DNA of 64,000 nucleotides from Gemmatimonas sp. (lineage in GTDB: Bacteria > Gemmatimonadota > Gemmatimonadetes > Gemmatimonadales > Gemmatimonadaceae). Every line of letters begins with the position of its first letter. The first letter of the stretch is position 1. The stretch lies in assembly GCA_023910675.1 (NCBI GenBank), contig JAAVWC010000009.1, positions 1 through 64,000 on the forward strand, in the 5' to 3' direction. The position numbers were made by a program, and so were the translations under genes. The notes beneath the pieces were generated by a model that did not search any database, had not been told where the DNA came from, and saw nothing but the letters and a program-made list of their open reading frames with translations. Shown here piece after piece: positions 16,738 to 26,151 of this stretch.

Positions 16738-16932
16738 ATGGACCGAGTCGTCGTAGTGCATCCCAGCCACGAGTCGGCTGCGCAAGCGGACCGGGCGGCG
16801 CTCCGGGAGCAGTCGCCGCAAGCGCGATTGGACCGCCTACTGCGGATGCAGCAAGCCTACCGGGAGCGATTGGGTGATGCTGGACGCGGACTTACGCGAG
16901 TTGCTCGCATTGTTGATCGCCAACCAGGTTGA
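16738..16932 (+). CDS. Small protein upstream of nucleotidyltransferase (possible antitoxin)
   Basis: A 64-residue charged protein, MDRVVVVHPSHESAAQADRA followed by REQSPQARLDRLLRMQQAYR. The motif S-P-x-x-R-L-x-x-L-x-x-x-Q-x-x-Y-R resembles small partners often encoded just before DUF6036-type nucleotidyltransferases. Its 3' end overlaps the next gene by about 56 bp in another frame. A TA-like role is inferred from the pairing only. Confidence 0.5.
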   Translation: MDRVVVVHPSHESAAQADRAALREQSPQARLDRLLRMQQAYRERLGDAGRGLTRVARIVDRQPG

Positions 16933-17329
16933 ATTCCTGGTCGCGGGCGGTCACGCCGTCGCCTTTCACGGCTATCCGCGCTTCACTGAAGATCTGGATT
17001 TGTACGTGCGGCCGAGCCCGGAGAATGCGGCGCGCGTGATGGCCGCGTTGCAGACGCTCGGGTTTGGCAACGTCGGGATTGCGGCAGAGGACTTTGTCGC
17101 CGATGACCGCGTGATTCAACTTGGGCGCGCCCCGAATCGCGTGGACCTGCTGACGCGGCTCTGGGGGATCGATTTTGACGGGGCGTGGGCTCGCCGCGTG
17201 ACCGGCACGCTGGATGAGATCCCAGTCTCGATGCTCTCCAAGACGGATCTCATTCGCAACAAGCGCGCAACCGCGCGTCCTCAGGATCTCGCGGATGCGG
17301 CGGCGCTGGAAGCGCTGGACGAACCCTGA
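16877..17329 (+). CDS. Minimal nucleotidyltransferase (DUF6036-like)
   Basis: A 150-residue protein from ATG 16877. The N-terminal half has the nucleotidyltransferase pattern: VAGGHAVAFHGYPRFTEDLD, where GG and the later D-L-D supply the nucleotide and metal site. The C-terminal half has LSKTDLIRNKRATARPQDLA, typical of DUF6036/AbiEii-like proteins that often act in toxin-antitoxin pairs. The upstream small gene overlaps it and is probably its partner. It lies inside a zone of decayed accessory genes, including a VapC remnant. Confidence 0.75.
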   Translation: MLDADLRELLALLIANQVEFLVAGGHAVAFHGYPRFTEDLDLYVRPSPENAARVMAALQTLGFGNVGIAAEDFVADDRVIQLGRAPNRVDLLTRLWGIDFDGAWARRVTGTLDEIPVSMLSKTDLIRNKRATARPQDLADAAALEALDEP

Positions 17330-17370
17330 TAGGCTGACGCCGGGACCGTCAGCCGCACGGTCTCCCGACC

Positions 17371-17468
17371 GGCGCGAGATGCGCGTCGGCGATGCCGCCG
17401 GCGCCGAGTTCGCGGTCTACGCGATCGCGGTCGGCGAGGGCGGTGGTGAGGCGGGCGAGCACGCTCAC
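17371..17468 (-). pseudogene. 5' fragment of a third kinase copy
   Basis: Directly after the intact kinase gene, the minus strand reads LARLTTALADRDRVDRELGA then GGIADAHLAP, a copy of the kinase N-terminus that breaks off in the glycine loop. Its GTG overlaps the TGA of the intact gene (GTGA), so the array once held at least one more coupled kinase gene. Confidence 0.75.
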
Positions 17469-20137
17469 TGTTTCACCTTGGCCAGCAGCTCGGGGATCCA
17501 GTTCTGCACGTAGACCACGGGCGGCACGGCGGGCGCTGGCGGCTCCTTGATCATGAGGAATCGCCCATCAGGGGAGACGTCGTACTGCGGCCGATTGCGC
17601 GCGCGCGCGTAGCCGTCGAGACGAAACAGGGCGGTTGGTTCACCCATCGTGCGCAGCGGATCGGTGACCATGGGAACCTGCATGAGCGTTCCGTTCCCGA
17701 CGTAGTAGAGCGTGCGCCCGTCCTTCGACCATCGCGGTTCTTCGCCGCCGTCGCGCGACACCAAGCGGCGTGTGCGGGCATAGGGGAAGTCCACGATGTA
17801 CACGTTGGGAAGACCGGATGCATTCGACATGAACGCGATGGTACGGCAGTCGGGACTCAGTGCGAGCTGAATGTCCTGCGCCGGGCTGCTCGCGACCGTC
17901 AACGTGGTGGTATCTCCAGCTACATTCGCATAGATGTTCGACAGACCGACAGGATCGTCGGTGCGGAATGCCAGCGAGCCGTTGTCGCACATCTCCGCCT
18001 CCCACAAGGCACCGGTGCTCGGCCCGTAGTCGCGCAGCTTCGTGGGCAGCGTACGCGCGGCCGCGTCACTCTCGAAGACGGCGTTCGTTCGCCCCAATGG
18101 GGCCGGCTTGGGCATCGATCCGACGAAGATCATCCGCTCGCCGTTCGGCGTCCAGGTGGGACGCCACGCGATGTTCCCCACGGCGCGGACCGGGGTGCGC
18201 GATCCGTCAGATTCACGCAGCCAGAGAACCGTCGCAGCGCCACGTACGCTGACACCGATGCGTCCATCCTTGGGCGCAACGGCCGGATACTCGAACCATT
18301 CGCGCCAGCTCGAGTCGACGGGTGTTGCCTTCCCTCCGCGATCCACCCACACCAGCTCGCGCTTGGCATCACCAGATCTGGTGAGCGAATAGAGTACATC
18401 GCCTGTCGTGGACATTGCGAACTGCCCCGGGGCAACGCGATCGATAATCGGCTTGAGATCGCCCGTGAGCACACCACGCCTCGCATCGAACGGTCCGGCG
18501 AACAAACCACCGTCGCGCGGAGTCGTGAGTACCAGGCCGCTCTGCTCGTGGTACCACGCACCGGCCACGTCGGGAATCGCGAGGCTCAGTGAATCCTTGA
18601 CGAGATCGTAGAAGAACGCATCGACCTTGAGAGAACAGTTCGATTCGCAGGCGACGATCAGGAGCCCCTTTCCGCCGGGCAACGCCTCGATGTGCGGAAG
18701 CTGACCGTTCCACTCGCGCGGCACGTTGAGCGCATTGGATACGCCGCCACTGGCGGAGATCCGGCGCACGCCGCCGCTGTCGCCCGCCGTGAAGACGATG
18801 GTGTTGTCGGAGAGCCACGCACCGGCGTAGTAGAATCGGTTCGTGGCACCGGTTACCAACCGAATACTCGTTCCGCCTTCGACGGCAATCTTGCTGAGCG
18901 TGGCGTCGCTGGAGAAGTAGCCGATCCAGCGTCCGTCTGGTGAGAAGAACGGACTGCGGCCACCTTCGGTCCCGACGATCGGCACGGCATCCTGTTCGGC
19001 CCGACGCTTGCGAAAGAGCGACCATCCCGCCGACGTGGAGTCGGCGAATACAATTGTCTCGCCATCGGGCGAAAGCGCCATCTGCGTGGAGATGAATTGC
19101 GCGCCCGGTGAGGTGGCAACGGGTACTGCCGTATTCCACAAGACCACGCGCTGCCGACTCGGCCTGCTGTCATTACCGGAGCCTGCCGTAACTCGCGCCG
19201 CTGCCCACGACGCTGCGGCCGTCGCGAGCATCGCGAGCGACACGGCGACGAGCATGCTTTTGCGGGACGTGCGAGTTGGAGCTGAGAGTTGCTGCGTGTT
19301 GACGGCCGACGTGTCCTGCCGCAGCGCACTCGCGAACTCCCGAGCAGAGGCGAACCGGTCGGCAGGAAGTTTCGCGAGCGCCTGCAACACCGCCGCTTCC
19401 ACTGCCTGTGGTACGGTCTTGCGAACGCGGGTCAACGGTTCGGGCTCGCTGGTCATCACGCGCGCCATGATTGCCTGCACACTGGCCCCCGTGAACGGCG
19501 GCGCGCCGGTAAGCATCTCGAAGGTCACGGCCGCGAGCGCATAGATGTCGCTGCGCGCGTCGACGACGCGTTCCCCGGACGCCTGCTCGGGGCTCATATA
19601 CTGCGGCGTGCCGAGCGACAGTCCCGTCTGCGTCATGCGCTGTCCGCCGGCCTGCTGGACGGCGAGCGCGATGCCGAAGTCGGCCACCAGCGCGTGCCCG
19701 TCCTGCAGGAGAATGTTCTCCGGCTTGATGTCACGATGCACGACGCCCTGCCTGTGGGCGTGCTCGAGCGCGTCGGCCACCTCGACGGCGATGCGAATGG
19801 CCTCTGGAATGGCGAGCTGCGTTTCGCGTTCGAGTTTCGTGCGAAGCGTTTCACCGGTCACGAACGGCATGACGTAGTACAGCAGACCGTCTGCGGCACC
19901 CGAGTCGAGCAACGGCAGAATATGGGGATGCTGCAGCCGCGCCGTCGTCTTGATTTCGGTCAGGAAGCGGTCGGCGCCGAGCACTGCACCGAGGTCGGGG
20001 TGCAATACTTTGATCGCGACGTCGCGCTCGTGCTTGAGGTCGTGCGCGAGATACACGGTGGCCATGCCGCCGGCGCCGAGTTCGCGGTCGACGCGGTAGC
20101 GGTCGGCGAGGGCGGTGGTCAGTCGATCGAGGATCAT
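17465..20137 (-). CDS. Membrane Ser/Thr protein kinase with extracytoplasmic TolB-like propeller
   Basis: An 890-residue PknB-type kinase. Domain order: kinase (about 8-270) with glycine loop LGAGGMATVYLA, invariant Lys in VAIKVLH, catalytic HRDIKPENIL and VADFGIA; a membrane helix near 290-310 (MLVAVSLAMLATAAASW); then a beta-propeller built of TolB/PD40-type repeats (LSPDGETIVFADS, FFSPDGRWIGYF, YDVSPDGRFLMIKE). The propeller probably senses something outside the inner membrane; this is inference. ATG 20137 overlaps the GDSL gene stop (ATGA), so both are made together. Two decayed relatives lie downstream. Confidence 0.9.
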   Translation of the reverse strand: MILDRLTTALADRYRVDRELGAGGMATVYLAHDLKHERDVAIKVLHPDLGAVLGADRFLTEIKTTARLQHPHILPLLDSGAADGLLYYVMPFVTGETLRTKLERETQLAIPEAIRIAVEVADALEHAHRQGVVHRDIKPENILLQDGHALVADFGIALAVQQAGGQRMTQTGLSLGTPQYMSPEQASGERVVDARSDIYALAAVTFEMLTGAPPFTGASVQAIMARVMTSEPEPLTRVRKTVPQAVEAAVLQALAKLPADRFASAREFASALRQDTSAVNTQQLSAPTRTSRKSMLVAVSLAMLATAAASWAAARVTAGSGNDSRPSRQRVVLWNTAVPVATSPGAQFISTQMALSPDGETIVFADSTSAGWSLFRKRRAEQDAVPIVGTEGGRSPFFSPDGRWIGYFSSDATLSKIAVEGGTSIRLVTGATNRFYYAGAWLSDNTIVFTAGDSGGVRRISASGGVSNALNVPREWNGQLPHIEALPGGKGLLIVACESNCSLKVDAFFYDLVKDSLSLAIPDVAGAWYHEQSGLVLTTPRDGGLFAGPFDARRGVLTGDLKPIIDRVAPGQFAMSTTGDVLYSLTRSGDAKRELVWVDRGGKATPVDSSWREWFEYPAVAPKDGRIGVSVRGAATVLWLRESDGSRTPVRAVGNIAWRPTWTPNGERMIFVGSMPKPAPLGRTNAVFESDAAARTLPTKLRDYGPSTGALWEAEMCDNGSLAFRTDDPVGLSNIYANVAGDTTTLTVASSPAQDIQLALSPDCRTIAFMSNASGLPNVYIVDFPYARTRRLVSRDGGEEPRWSKDGRTLYYVGNGTLMQVPMVTDPLRTMGEPTALFRLDGYARARNRPQYDVSPDGRFLMIKEPPAPAVPPVVYVQNWIPELLAKVKQ

Positions 20138-21444
20138 TCCTTGTGCGCTCGCGAACGGAAGAGCGCGAGATCCACGGCGCGCGCCATCGCGGCGTACCCC
20201 GCCGCACTCGGATGCAGATGGTCGCCCACGTCGTACGCGGGCAGCATGCGCGTGGTATCGGCGGGGTCCCACAGCGCCCGTTCAAAATCGATGACGCCGT
20301 CGAACTCGCCGCTGGTGCGCACCCACCGATTGAATGCGGCATGCTTGGCATGTCGCAGTGCGGGAGCGGGACGATCGAGCCCCCCGATGGGCGTCAGCGT
20401 GGCGCCGTAGATGCGCACGCCACGCTCGCGAGCGCGCGCAATGAGCTGACGGTGACCGGCGATGAGCTCTTCCACGCTGACCTCGTTGCGCGGGTCAGCG
20501 GCACCGGAACCACGTGTGATATCGTTGATCCCCTCGAGCATCACGATGTGCGTTACTCCCGCGATCATCAGCACATCGCGATCGAAGCGTGCCAACGCGC
20601 TCGGCCCGGTTACGGTCGAGAGCACGCGATTGCCACTGATGCCCGCGTTCACAATACCCAGTGCCGGTCTGCCGCGAACCAGCATGCGCTCAGCGAGGCG
20701 ATCGGGCCACCGTGCGTTACTGTCGACGGGCGCACCGTAGCCGTCGGTGATGCTGTTGCCGAAAGCGACCACGACACCGCTCGCGCGCGCATTCACGACA
20801 TCGAGGCCGGCCACGAAGGCCCATGCTGTCAACGTCGTGTCGGGAGTGAAGGTGGCGGCGCCAGCGAAGTCGCCCGGTGCAGACACCCAGCTGGTCTGCA
20901 CGGACAAACTGTGTCGGGTGGTGGCGCGTGCCGAGTCCGCGATGGCGAGACTGATCATCACGTCGGCGCGGTCAGGCAACTCGAGCGAGATGGGGTCGCT
21001 CACGAGATAGCCGCCGGGACGCACCACCACCGCACTCCGCGTGTCGAAGGTCACGACACGATCGGTCGCGGGGTCGATGGCGGGACCTACCGCCGCGCCA
21101 CCTGTCCGCCGCGCGATGTGCACCGCGCGCAAAATGAGGGGGCGGTCTCCGTATTCGTTGGACAAGCGCAGACGAACTCGCGAGCCGCCAATGGAAATGC
21201 GCGCGACCTGCCGGAGTGTGCGATTGACGACGGTGTAGACCGGATCGACGGCTGGTGCCGCTGGCGGTGCAGCAGCCGCTTGGAGACTTGGCGCCCACGT
21301 GCCCAGCCACCGTTCCTTCGCGATGAGAGCACGTCGCTGCGCCGCCGCGGGAGCAGCACCGAGGTGCGCGAGAAGCACGAGGAGCAGCAGCGACACGCGT
21401 GCCGTCGTGTGCGGCGAAATGAGACGAGCGATCTCAGCATTCAT
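20134..21444 (-). CDS. Secreted SGNH/GDSL-family esterase
   Basis: A 436-residue predicted exported hydrolase. Signal peptide about 1-35 (LLLLVLLAHLGAAPAAAQ), then a beta-rich domain typical of rhamnogalacturonan-esterase-like SGNH proteins, then the catalytic domain: block I GNSITDGYGAP with the nucleophile Ser, block III EGINDI, and block V DHLHPSAAGY with the Asp-His pair. Substrate unknown, probably an acyl group on a carbohydrate. ATG 21444 was chosen as the start of the signal peptide. Translationally coupled to the kinase downstream. Confidence 0.87.
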   Translation of the reverse strand: MNAEIARLISPHTTARVSLLLLVLLAHLGAAPAAAQRRALIAKERWLGTWAPSLQAAAAPPAAPAVDPVYTVVNRTLRQVARISIGGSRVRLRLSNEYGDRPLILRAVHIARRTGGAAVGPAIDPATDRVVTFDTRSAVVVRPGGYLVSDPISLELPDRADVMISLAIADSARATTRHSLSVQTSWVSAPGDFAGAATFTPDTTLTAWAFVAGLDVVNARASGVVVAFGNSITDGYGAPVDSNARWPDRLAERMLVRGRPALGIVNAGISGNRVLSTVTGPSALARFDRDVLMIAGVTHIVMLEGINDITRGSGAADPRNEVSVEELIAGHRQLIARARERGVRIYGATLTPIGGLDRPAPALRHAKHAAFNRWVRTSGEFDGVIDFERALWDPADTTRMLPAYDVGDHLHPSAAGYAAMARAVDLALFRSRAHKE

Positions 21445-21563
21445 AAGCACCGAAAGATGCACGCTCGTGCACCCTTGCGCTGCTTTCCACGCACCATGGC
21501 CTGCGGAGGGCGTGCGCCCGCCCATCGGGAACGCGCACTGAAGCTTTCCAGTTAACGGAAACC

Positions 21564-22961
21564 CTACAGGATGTACTTCCGCAGGTCTTCGTCCTCGCTG
21601 ATGGAGCGCAGCCGCTCGCGCACCATTTCGGCGTTCACCATCACGGCGTCCTTGCCGCGGTCCGGCAGCTCGTAGAGCACCTCTTCGAGCAGCGTGGTCA
21701 TCACGGTGTGCAGGCGACGCGCGCCGATGTTCTCCATGCGCTCGTTCACACGCGCCGCCACCTTCGCGAGTTCCGCGATGCCATCGGGCGTGAATTCGAG
21801 ACTTGCTCCTTCGGCTTCCACGAGCGCCGCATACTGCTTGGTGAGCGCGTTCTCGGGCTCCGTCATGATGCGCACGAAGTCGGCCTCGGTGAGCGCCTTG
21901 AGCTCCACGCGAATGGGGAAGCGCCCTTGGAGCTCGGGGATGAGATCACTGGGCTTGCTCACGTGAAACGCGCCGGCCGCCACGAAGAGAATGTGGTCGG
22001 TCTTCACCATGCCGTACTTGGTCTGCACGTTCGAGCCTTCGACAATAGGGAGCAGGTCGCGCTGCACCCCTTCGCGCGACACGTCGGGGCCCCCGCCCTG
22101 CCCGCGCTCGCCGGCGATCTTGTCGATCTCGTCGAGGAACACGATGCCCATGGCTTCCGTGCGCTCGAGCGCGTCGCCGGTGAGGTCGTCGAGATCGATG
22201 AGCTTGTCGAGCTCCTCGTCGAGCAGAATGCGCCGCGCTTCGCTCACCTTCACGGTGCGACGCTTCTTTTTCTTGGGCATCATGTCGCGGAACCATTCCG
22301 CCACACTGTCCATCCCCTCGGGCGCGCCGGGCATGGCCGACCCGGGCATGACGGGACCGCTTTGCGTGACCTCGATTTCGACCTCGCGCCCGTCGAGCTG
22401 TCCGTCGAGCAGCAGCGCCTTGAGCTTGTCGCGCGTGCGCTTGTGCCGCTCGAGCGCCGCGTCGTGCTCGACCTTGGCGTCGGGCGATGCTTCGGCGGCA
22501 AGCGCCGGCGGCGTGGGCAGCAACAGGTCGAGAATGCGCTCGTCCACCTTCTCGATGGCGAGATCCTCCACCTCGGCCTCACGCTCCGTGCGCACCATGT
22601 CGATGGCGTTCTCGATGAGATCGCGCACCATGCTCTCCACATCGCGCCCCACGTAGCCGACTTCGGTGAACTTGGAGGCCTCGACCTTGACGAACGGCGC
22701 GCCAGACAGCTTGGCCAGACGCCGCGCAATTTCCGTTTTGCCGACGCCGGTGGGCCCGATGAGGATGATGTTGTTGGGCGAGATCTCTTCGCGGATGGAC
22801 TCCGGCGCGCGCTGACGACGCCACCGGTTTCGCAGCGCGATGGCCACCGACTTCTTGGCGTCGGCCTGCCCCACGATATAGCGATCGAGCTCGGCGACGA
22901 TCTGCCGCGGCGTAAGATCGGCGAGACGCGCGATGGCTTGTTGTGTCCGTGGGCTCGCCAT
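21564..22961 (-). CDS. hslU: ATP-dependent protease ATPase subunit HslU
   Basis: Hexameric AAA+ unfoldase that feeds HslV. The 465-residue protein has N-terminal [17 protein letters not shown], Walker A GPTGVGKT, the pore motif in [20 protein letters not shown], the long helical I-domain, Walker [12 protein letters not shown], and sensor [20 protein letters not shown]. The C-terminus [10 protein letters not shown] is the tail that inserts into HslV and activates it. It starts at the hslV stop, so both are one unit. Confidence 0.97.
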   Translation of the reverse strand: MASPRTQQAIARLADLTPRQIVAELDRYIVGQADAKKSVAIALRNRWRRQRAPESIREEISPNNIILIGPTGVGKTEIARRLAKLSGAPFVKVEASKFTEVGYVGRDVESMVRDLIENAIDMVRTEREAEVEDLAIEKVDERILDLLLPTPPALAAEASPDAKVEHDAALERHKRTRDKLKALLLDGQLDGREVEIEVTQSGPVMPGSAMPGAPEGMDSVAEWFRDMMPKKKKRRTVKVSEARRILLDEELDKLIDLDDLTGDALERTEAMGIVFLDEIDKIAGERGQGGGPDVSREGVQRDLLPIVEGSNVQTKYGMVKTDHILFVAAGAFHVSKPSDLIPELQGRFPIRVELKALTEADFVRIMTEPENALTKQYAALVEAEGASLEFTPDGIAELAKVAARVNERMENIGARRLHTVMTTLLEEVLYELPDRGKDAVMVNAEMVRERLRSISEDEDLRKYIL

Positions 22962-23506
22962 TACGCGGTCGGCTCCAGCACCGTGATGTTGGTGTTGGTG
23001 TAAATGCAGATTTCGCCGGCGATGGTGAGCGCCTTGGTGACGATCTCGCGCGGCGTGAGCGCGGTTTCGCGCAGCAGGGCGCGTGCGGCGGCCTGTGCAT
23101 ACGCGCCGCCCGACCCGATGGCGAGAATGCCGTCGTCGGGCTCGATGAGCTCACCGTTGCCACTCAGCATGAAACCGTTGTTGGCGTCGGCAACAATGAG
23201 CATGGCTTCGAGGCGACGGAGCACGCGATCGCTGCGCCATTCCTTGGCGAGTTCGACGGCGGCGCGTGGCAGGTTGCCGGGATAGCGCTCGAGCTTTTCC
23301 TCGAACTTCTCGAAAAGCGTGAGCGCGTCGGCGACCGACCCCGCGAAGCCGGCGAGGACCCGCCCGCCCTTGAGCTGACGCACTTTGACGGCGGAGTTCT
23401 TGGCAACGGTGTCCCCAATGGACACCTGCCCGTCGCCGCCAATGGCGACGCGTCCGTCGCGGCGGACCGCGAGGATGGTGGTGGCGCGGATTTGCGGGAG
23501 TGGCAT
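22961..23506 (-). CDS. hslV: ATP-dependent protease peptidase subunit HslV
   Basis: Threonine peptidase of the HslUV proteasome-like complex. The mature N-terminus is expected at T9 ([20 protein letters not shown]) after an 8-residue leader MPLPQIRA; the leader is longer than the single Met of E. coli HslV and must be removed to expose the catalytic Thr. Also visible: [23 protein letters not shown] and [14 protein letters not shown]. Overlaps hslU. Confidence 0.96.
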   Translation of the reverse strand: MPLPQIRATTILAVRRDGRVAIGGDGQVSIGDTVAKNSAVKVRQLKGGRVLAGFAGSVADALTLFEKFEEKLERYPGNLPRAAVELAKEWRSDRVLRRLEAMLIVADANNGFMLSGNGELIEPDDGILAIGSGGAYAQAAARALLRETALTPREIVTKALTIAGEICIYTNTNITVLEPTA

Positions 23507-23526
23507 GCGGGAAAGATATTACACCT

Positions 23527-24087
23527 ATGCCTGCCCTCGAAGCCCGCCACTGGACGGCTGACGACGTTCGTGCACTCCCCGACGAGCTGGGAAAGCGGTT
23601 CGAATGCGTGGACGGTGAGCTGTTGGTGAGCCCGAATCCTCACCTGCCACATCAGTCGGCAGTCGGCTTCTTGTTGCAAATCCTTGCTCCGTTTGCCCGG
23701 CAGCATGCGATCGGCGCCGTGTTCATGGCCCCCGGCGATATCGAACTCGACCGGTTCACGCTCGTGCAACCCGACGTATTCGTGCTACCGCTCGTCAGCG
23801 GTCGTCGGCCGCGCACCGCCGAGGAAATCGGGCATCCGTTGCTGTTCATCGAGGTGCTCTCACCGAGCACGGCGCGCTACGACCGCGTGGTAAAGCGCGG
23901 ACGCTATCAGCGGGCAAACATCGAGTACTGGATAGTCGACCTCGAGGCGCGGCTGCTCGAGCGATGGCCGCCGGATGCTGACCGGCCGTTCATTCACACC
24001 GCGCACGTGACATGGGAGCTACCAAACGTGCCGGAGCTCACAGTCGACCTGTCCGCGCTGTTCATTGATGCGTTGGGTGATCCCTGA
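23527..24087 (+). CDS. Uma2-family (DUF820) putative endonuclease
   Basis: A 186-residue protein of the Uma2 family, a PD-(D/E)XK-fold group common in accessory regions. Seen: start W-T-A-D-D-V-R-A-L-P, FECVDGELLVSP, LVQPDVFVLP (the D of the nuclease core), LFIEVLSPSTARYDR (the E-x-L motif) and KRGRYQRANIEYWIVD. Activity is not proven for most members. ATG 23527 was chosen as the first plausible start after the divergent hslV start, only 20 bp away, so promoters overlap. Confidence 0.85.
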   Translation: MPALEARHWTADDVRALPDELGKRFECVDGELLVSPNPHLPHQSAVGFLLQILAPFARQHAIGAVFMAPGDIELDRFTLVQPDVFVLPLVSGRRPRTAEEIGHPLLFIEVLSPSTARYDRVVKRGRYQRANIEYWIVDLEARLLERWPPDADRPFIHTAHVTWELPNVPELTVDLSALFIDALGDP

Positions 24088-24115
24088 TCGCCCTTCCGAC
24101 TTTCACAGGCTATTC

Positions 24116-25099
24116 GTGACCGCGCCCATTCTCTACACCGACGTCCTTGCGGCACGCGACCGCCTCCGCCCGTTCTTCGCACCGTCGCCGGTACGTGAGT
24201 ATCCGCTGCTGAACGAGCTCGTTGGCTACGGCATTTCGGTGTTCGTGAAGCACGAGAATCACTTGCCCACCGGCAGCTTCAAGGTGCGCAACGGGACGTC
24301 GTCCATTACTGCGCTGACCGCCGAGCAGGCCGCGCGAGGGGTGATTGCCGCCACCACCGGCAATCACGGTCTGGGGCTCGCGTGGGCTGGTGCGGCGCGC
24401 GGGGTGTCGGTCACGATCTGCGTGCCCAAGGGGAATAACCCGGAGAAGAACGACGGCATTCGCTCTTTCGGGGCCACGCTCATCGAGGCTGGCTATCGTT
24501 ACGACGAAACCGTCGCGGCCTGTCGCGCCATTGCCGAGCAGGAGCAACGGACCATTGTGCACTCCACCAACCATCGCGAGGTACTGACCGGCGCGGGGAC
24601 GATGAGCGCGGAGTTCCTCGAGCAGGTGCCGGAGCTGGATGCCATGGTCATTGCGCTCGGGGGAGGTTCGCAGGCGGTGGGCGCGTTGGTGGTGGGCGCC
24701 GAGGTGCGGCCCTCGCTCAAGGTGTACGCGGTGCAGAGTCAGGGCGCGAGCGCGCAGCATGATGCGTGGCACGACGGCGACGCCAGGAGCGAAGCGCCAG
24801 TGGAGACATTCGCCGAGGGGATCGCGACCGGCTCGACGTACGAGCTCACCTTCGAGACGTTGCGCGCGGGGCTCGCCGACTTCGTGCTGTCGAGCGACAA
24901 GATGATTGCGCAGGCAGTGCGAGACTTCTGGCGCACCACGCACAACCTGGCGGAAGGCTCTGGCGCTACGGGGCTGGCAGGACTGCGACTCTTGGCGCCG
25001 CGGCTCGCCGGTCAGCGCGTGGGGATCGTGATGTGCGGCGGCAATCTCGATGCGCAGCGGGCGGTGGTGATTTTGGGGGGCGGAACGCCGGGGCTTTGA
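24116..25099 (+). CDS. PLP-dependent threonine/serine dehydratase-like enzyme
   Basis: Fold-type II PLP enzyme (327 residues from the GTG at 24116; an ATG at 24068 overlaps the Uma2 gene). The PLP lysine lies in HENHLPTGSFKVRNG. ATTGNHGLGLAWAG is the asparagine loop, and the glycine-rich phosphate loop is ALGGGSQAVGAL. It ends without the ACT regulatory domain of biosynthetic IlvA, so a catabolic threonine dehydratase or serine racemase-like role is likely. Start chosen because MTAPILYTDVLAARDRL resembles family N-termini. Confidence 0.85.
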   Translation: MTAPILYTDVLAARDRLRPFFAPSPVREYPLLNELVGYGISVFVKHENHLPTGSFKVRNGTSSITALTAEQAARGVIAATTGNHGLGLAWAGAARGVSVTICVPKGNNPEKNDGIRSFGATLIEAGYRYDETVAACRAIAEQEQRTIVHSTNHREVLTGAGTMSAEFLEQVPELDAMVIALGGGSQAVGALVVGAEVRPSLKVYAVQSQGASAQHDAWHDGDARSEAPVETFAEGIATGSTYELTFETLRAGLADFVLSSDKMIAQAVRDFWRTTHNLAEGSGATGLAGLRLLAPRLAGQRVGIVMCGGNLDAQRAVVILGGGTPGL

Positions 25100-25381
25100 G
25101 ATTCGAAACGGACCGAAATTTGCCCGGCGTTCACCTCGGTTTTTGGCGGAGTGACCGCAGGTTGTTGCGCCTGCGCCTATTAGATGTAGAGCGCACGCAA
25201 CACACTGTCCGAGACCAACTCGGACGGAACAATACAAGGCGTTTTACTGGAACGACTTACAGAACCAGGACGGAATTTGCTAGGCTTGCCAATACGGCAT
25301 AAGCATTGCACTATACCTCGACAGTTGAATCAACGCACCTTTCGGGCGTCGGTAATTTCAACCCCTATTTTCAGGCATCAT

Positions 25382-26062
25382 ATGAAGAACTTCCGCAGCA
25401 TGGCCCTCACGCTGGCAATGGCGTCCATCGCCACGCCTCTTACCGCGTCGGCGCAGATCTGGACGCAGTGGACGTCGTCCACTAGCGCAACGGTGAGCGG
25501 AACGCTTGGCAGTGCGAGCGTCACCTACACGGGCGCGCGGCTCGGCGAGCAGTTGTTTGACGGAACTGGCTCTGTCGGCTCCACCAATTTTTTCAGTCCC
25601 TCTGGAGCGTACACGCAGAACTCGCTGAGCGCACCGCCACTGGGCTTCATTCAGTTCAACGCGGCGGTTTCGAACGTCACCATTTCGTTCAGTCAGGCGG
25701 TCGTCAATCCCTATTTCGCCTTCATCAGCGTTGGCCAGAGTTCGCTTCCGGTTACCTATACGTTCCAAGATGCACCGACCGTCACGGTACTTTCGAACAA
25801 TAGCACCGCCTGCGCGTACTTCGGCTGCGGCGCCTTCACCACCGGCCCCGGCTCGATCACCGGCTACGAATTCTCCGGTACCGTCCAACTGACCGGCACC
25901 TTCAACTCGATCACGTTCAGCGCGACCTCTGAGGGCTGGCACGGCTTTACTGTTGGCGCCGAGCAAGTGAGCACGGCCGTACCCGAGCCGTCTGCATTCG
26001 CGCTCGTTGGCGTCGGCTTGCTTGGCCTGCTTGGCGCCGCTCGCCGCCGCCGGGACGCGTAA
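25382..26062 (+). CDS. PEP-CTERM sorting domain protein
   Basis: A 226-residue exported protein of unknown function. Signal peptide 1-24 (MKNFRSMALTLAMASIATPL, TASA). The body is rich in S, T, G and N with beta-strand patterns and few charges, like other PEP-CTERM proteins. The C-terminus is a full PEP-CTERM tripartite signal: VPEP motif, hydrophobic helix FALVGVGLLGLLGA, and basic tail ARRRRDA. Such proteins are cut by an exosortase and linked to exopolysaccharide secretion; no exosortase is in this window. It has its own terminator, and an A/T-rich upstream region (25100-25381) fits a separate promoter. Confidence 0.88.
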   Translation: MKNFRSMALTLAMASIATPLTASAQIWTQWTSSTSATVSGTLGSASVTYTGARLGEQLFDGTGSVGSTNFFSPSGAYTQNSLSAPPLGFIQFNAAVSNVTISFSQAVVNPYFAFISVGQSSLPVTYTFQDAPTVTVLSNNSTACAYFGCGAFTTGPGSITGYEFSGTVQLTGTFNSITFSATSEGWHGFTVGAEQVSTAVPEPSAFALVGVGLLGLLGAARRRRDA

Positions 26063-26079
26063 CTGCGTTTCGAAAGAAG

Positions 26080-26114
26080 GCGGCCGGTCCTTATGTGGAC
26101 CGGCCGCTTTTTTG
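26080..26114 (+). terminator. Strong Rho-independent terminator
   Basis: GCGGCCGGTCC, loop TTATGT, GGACCGGCCGC, then TTTTTTG. A perfect 11-bp stem with a six-T tail, 17 bp after the PEP-CTERM stop. Confidence 0.95.
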
Positions 26115-26151
26115 TCCCCTCAAAATACCGACGACCCGCATCGATGGCCAA

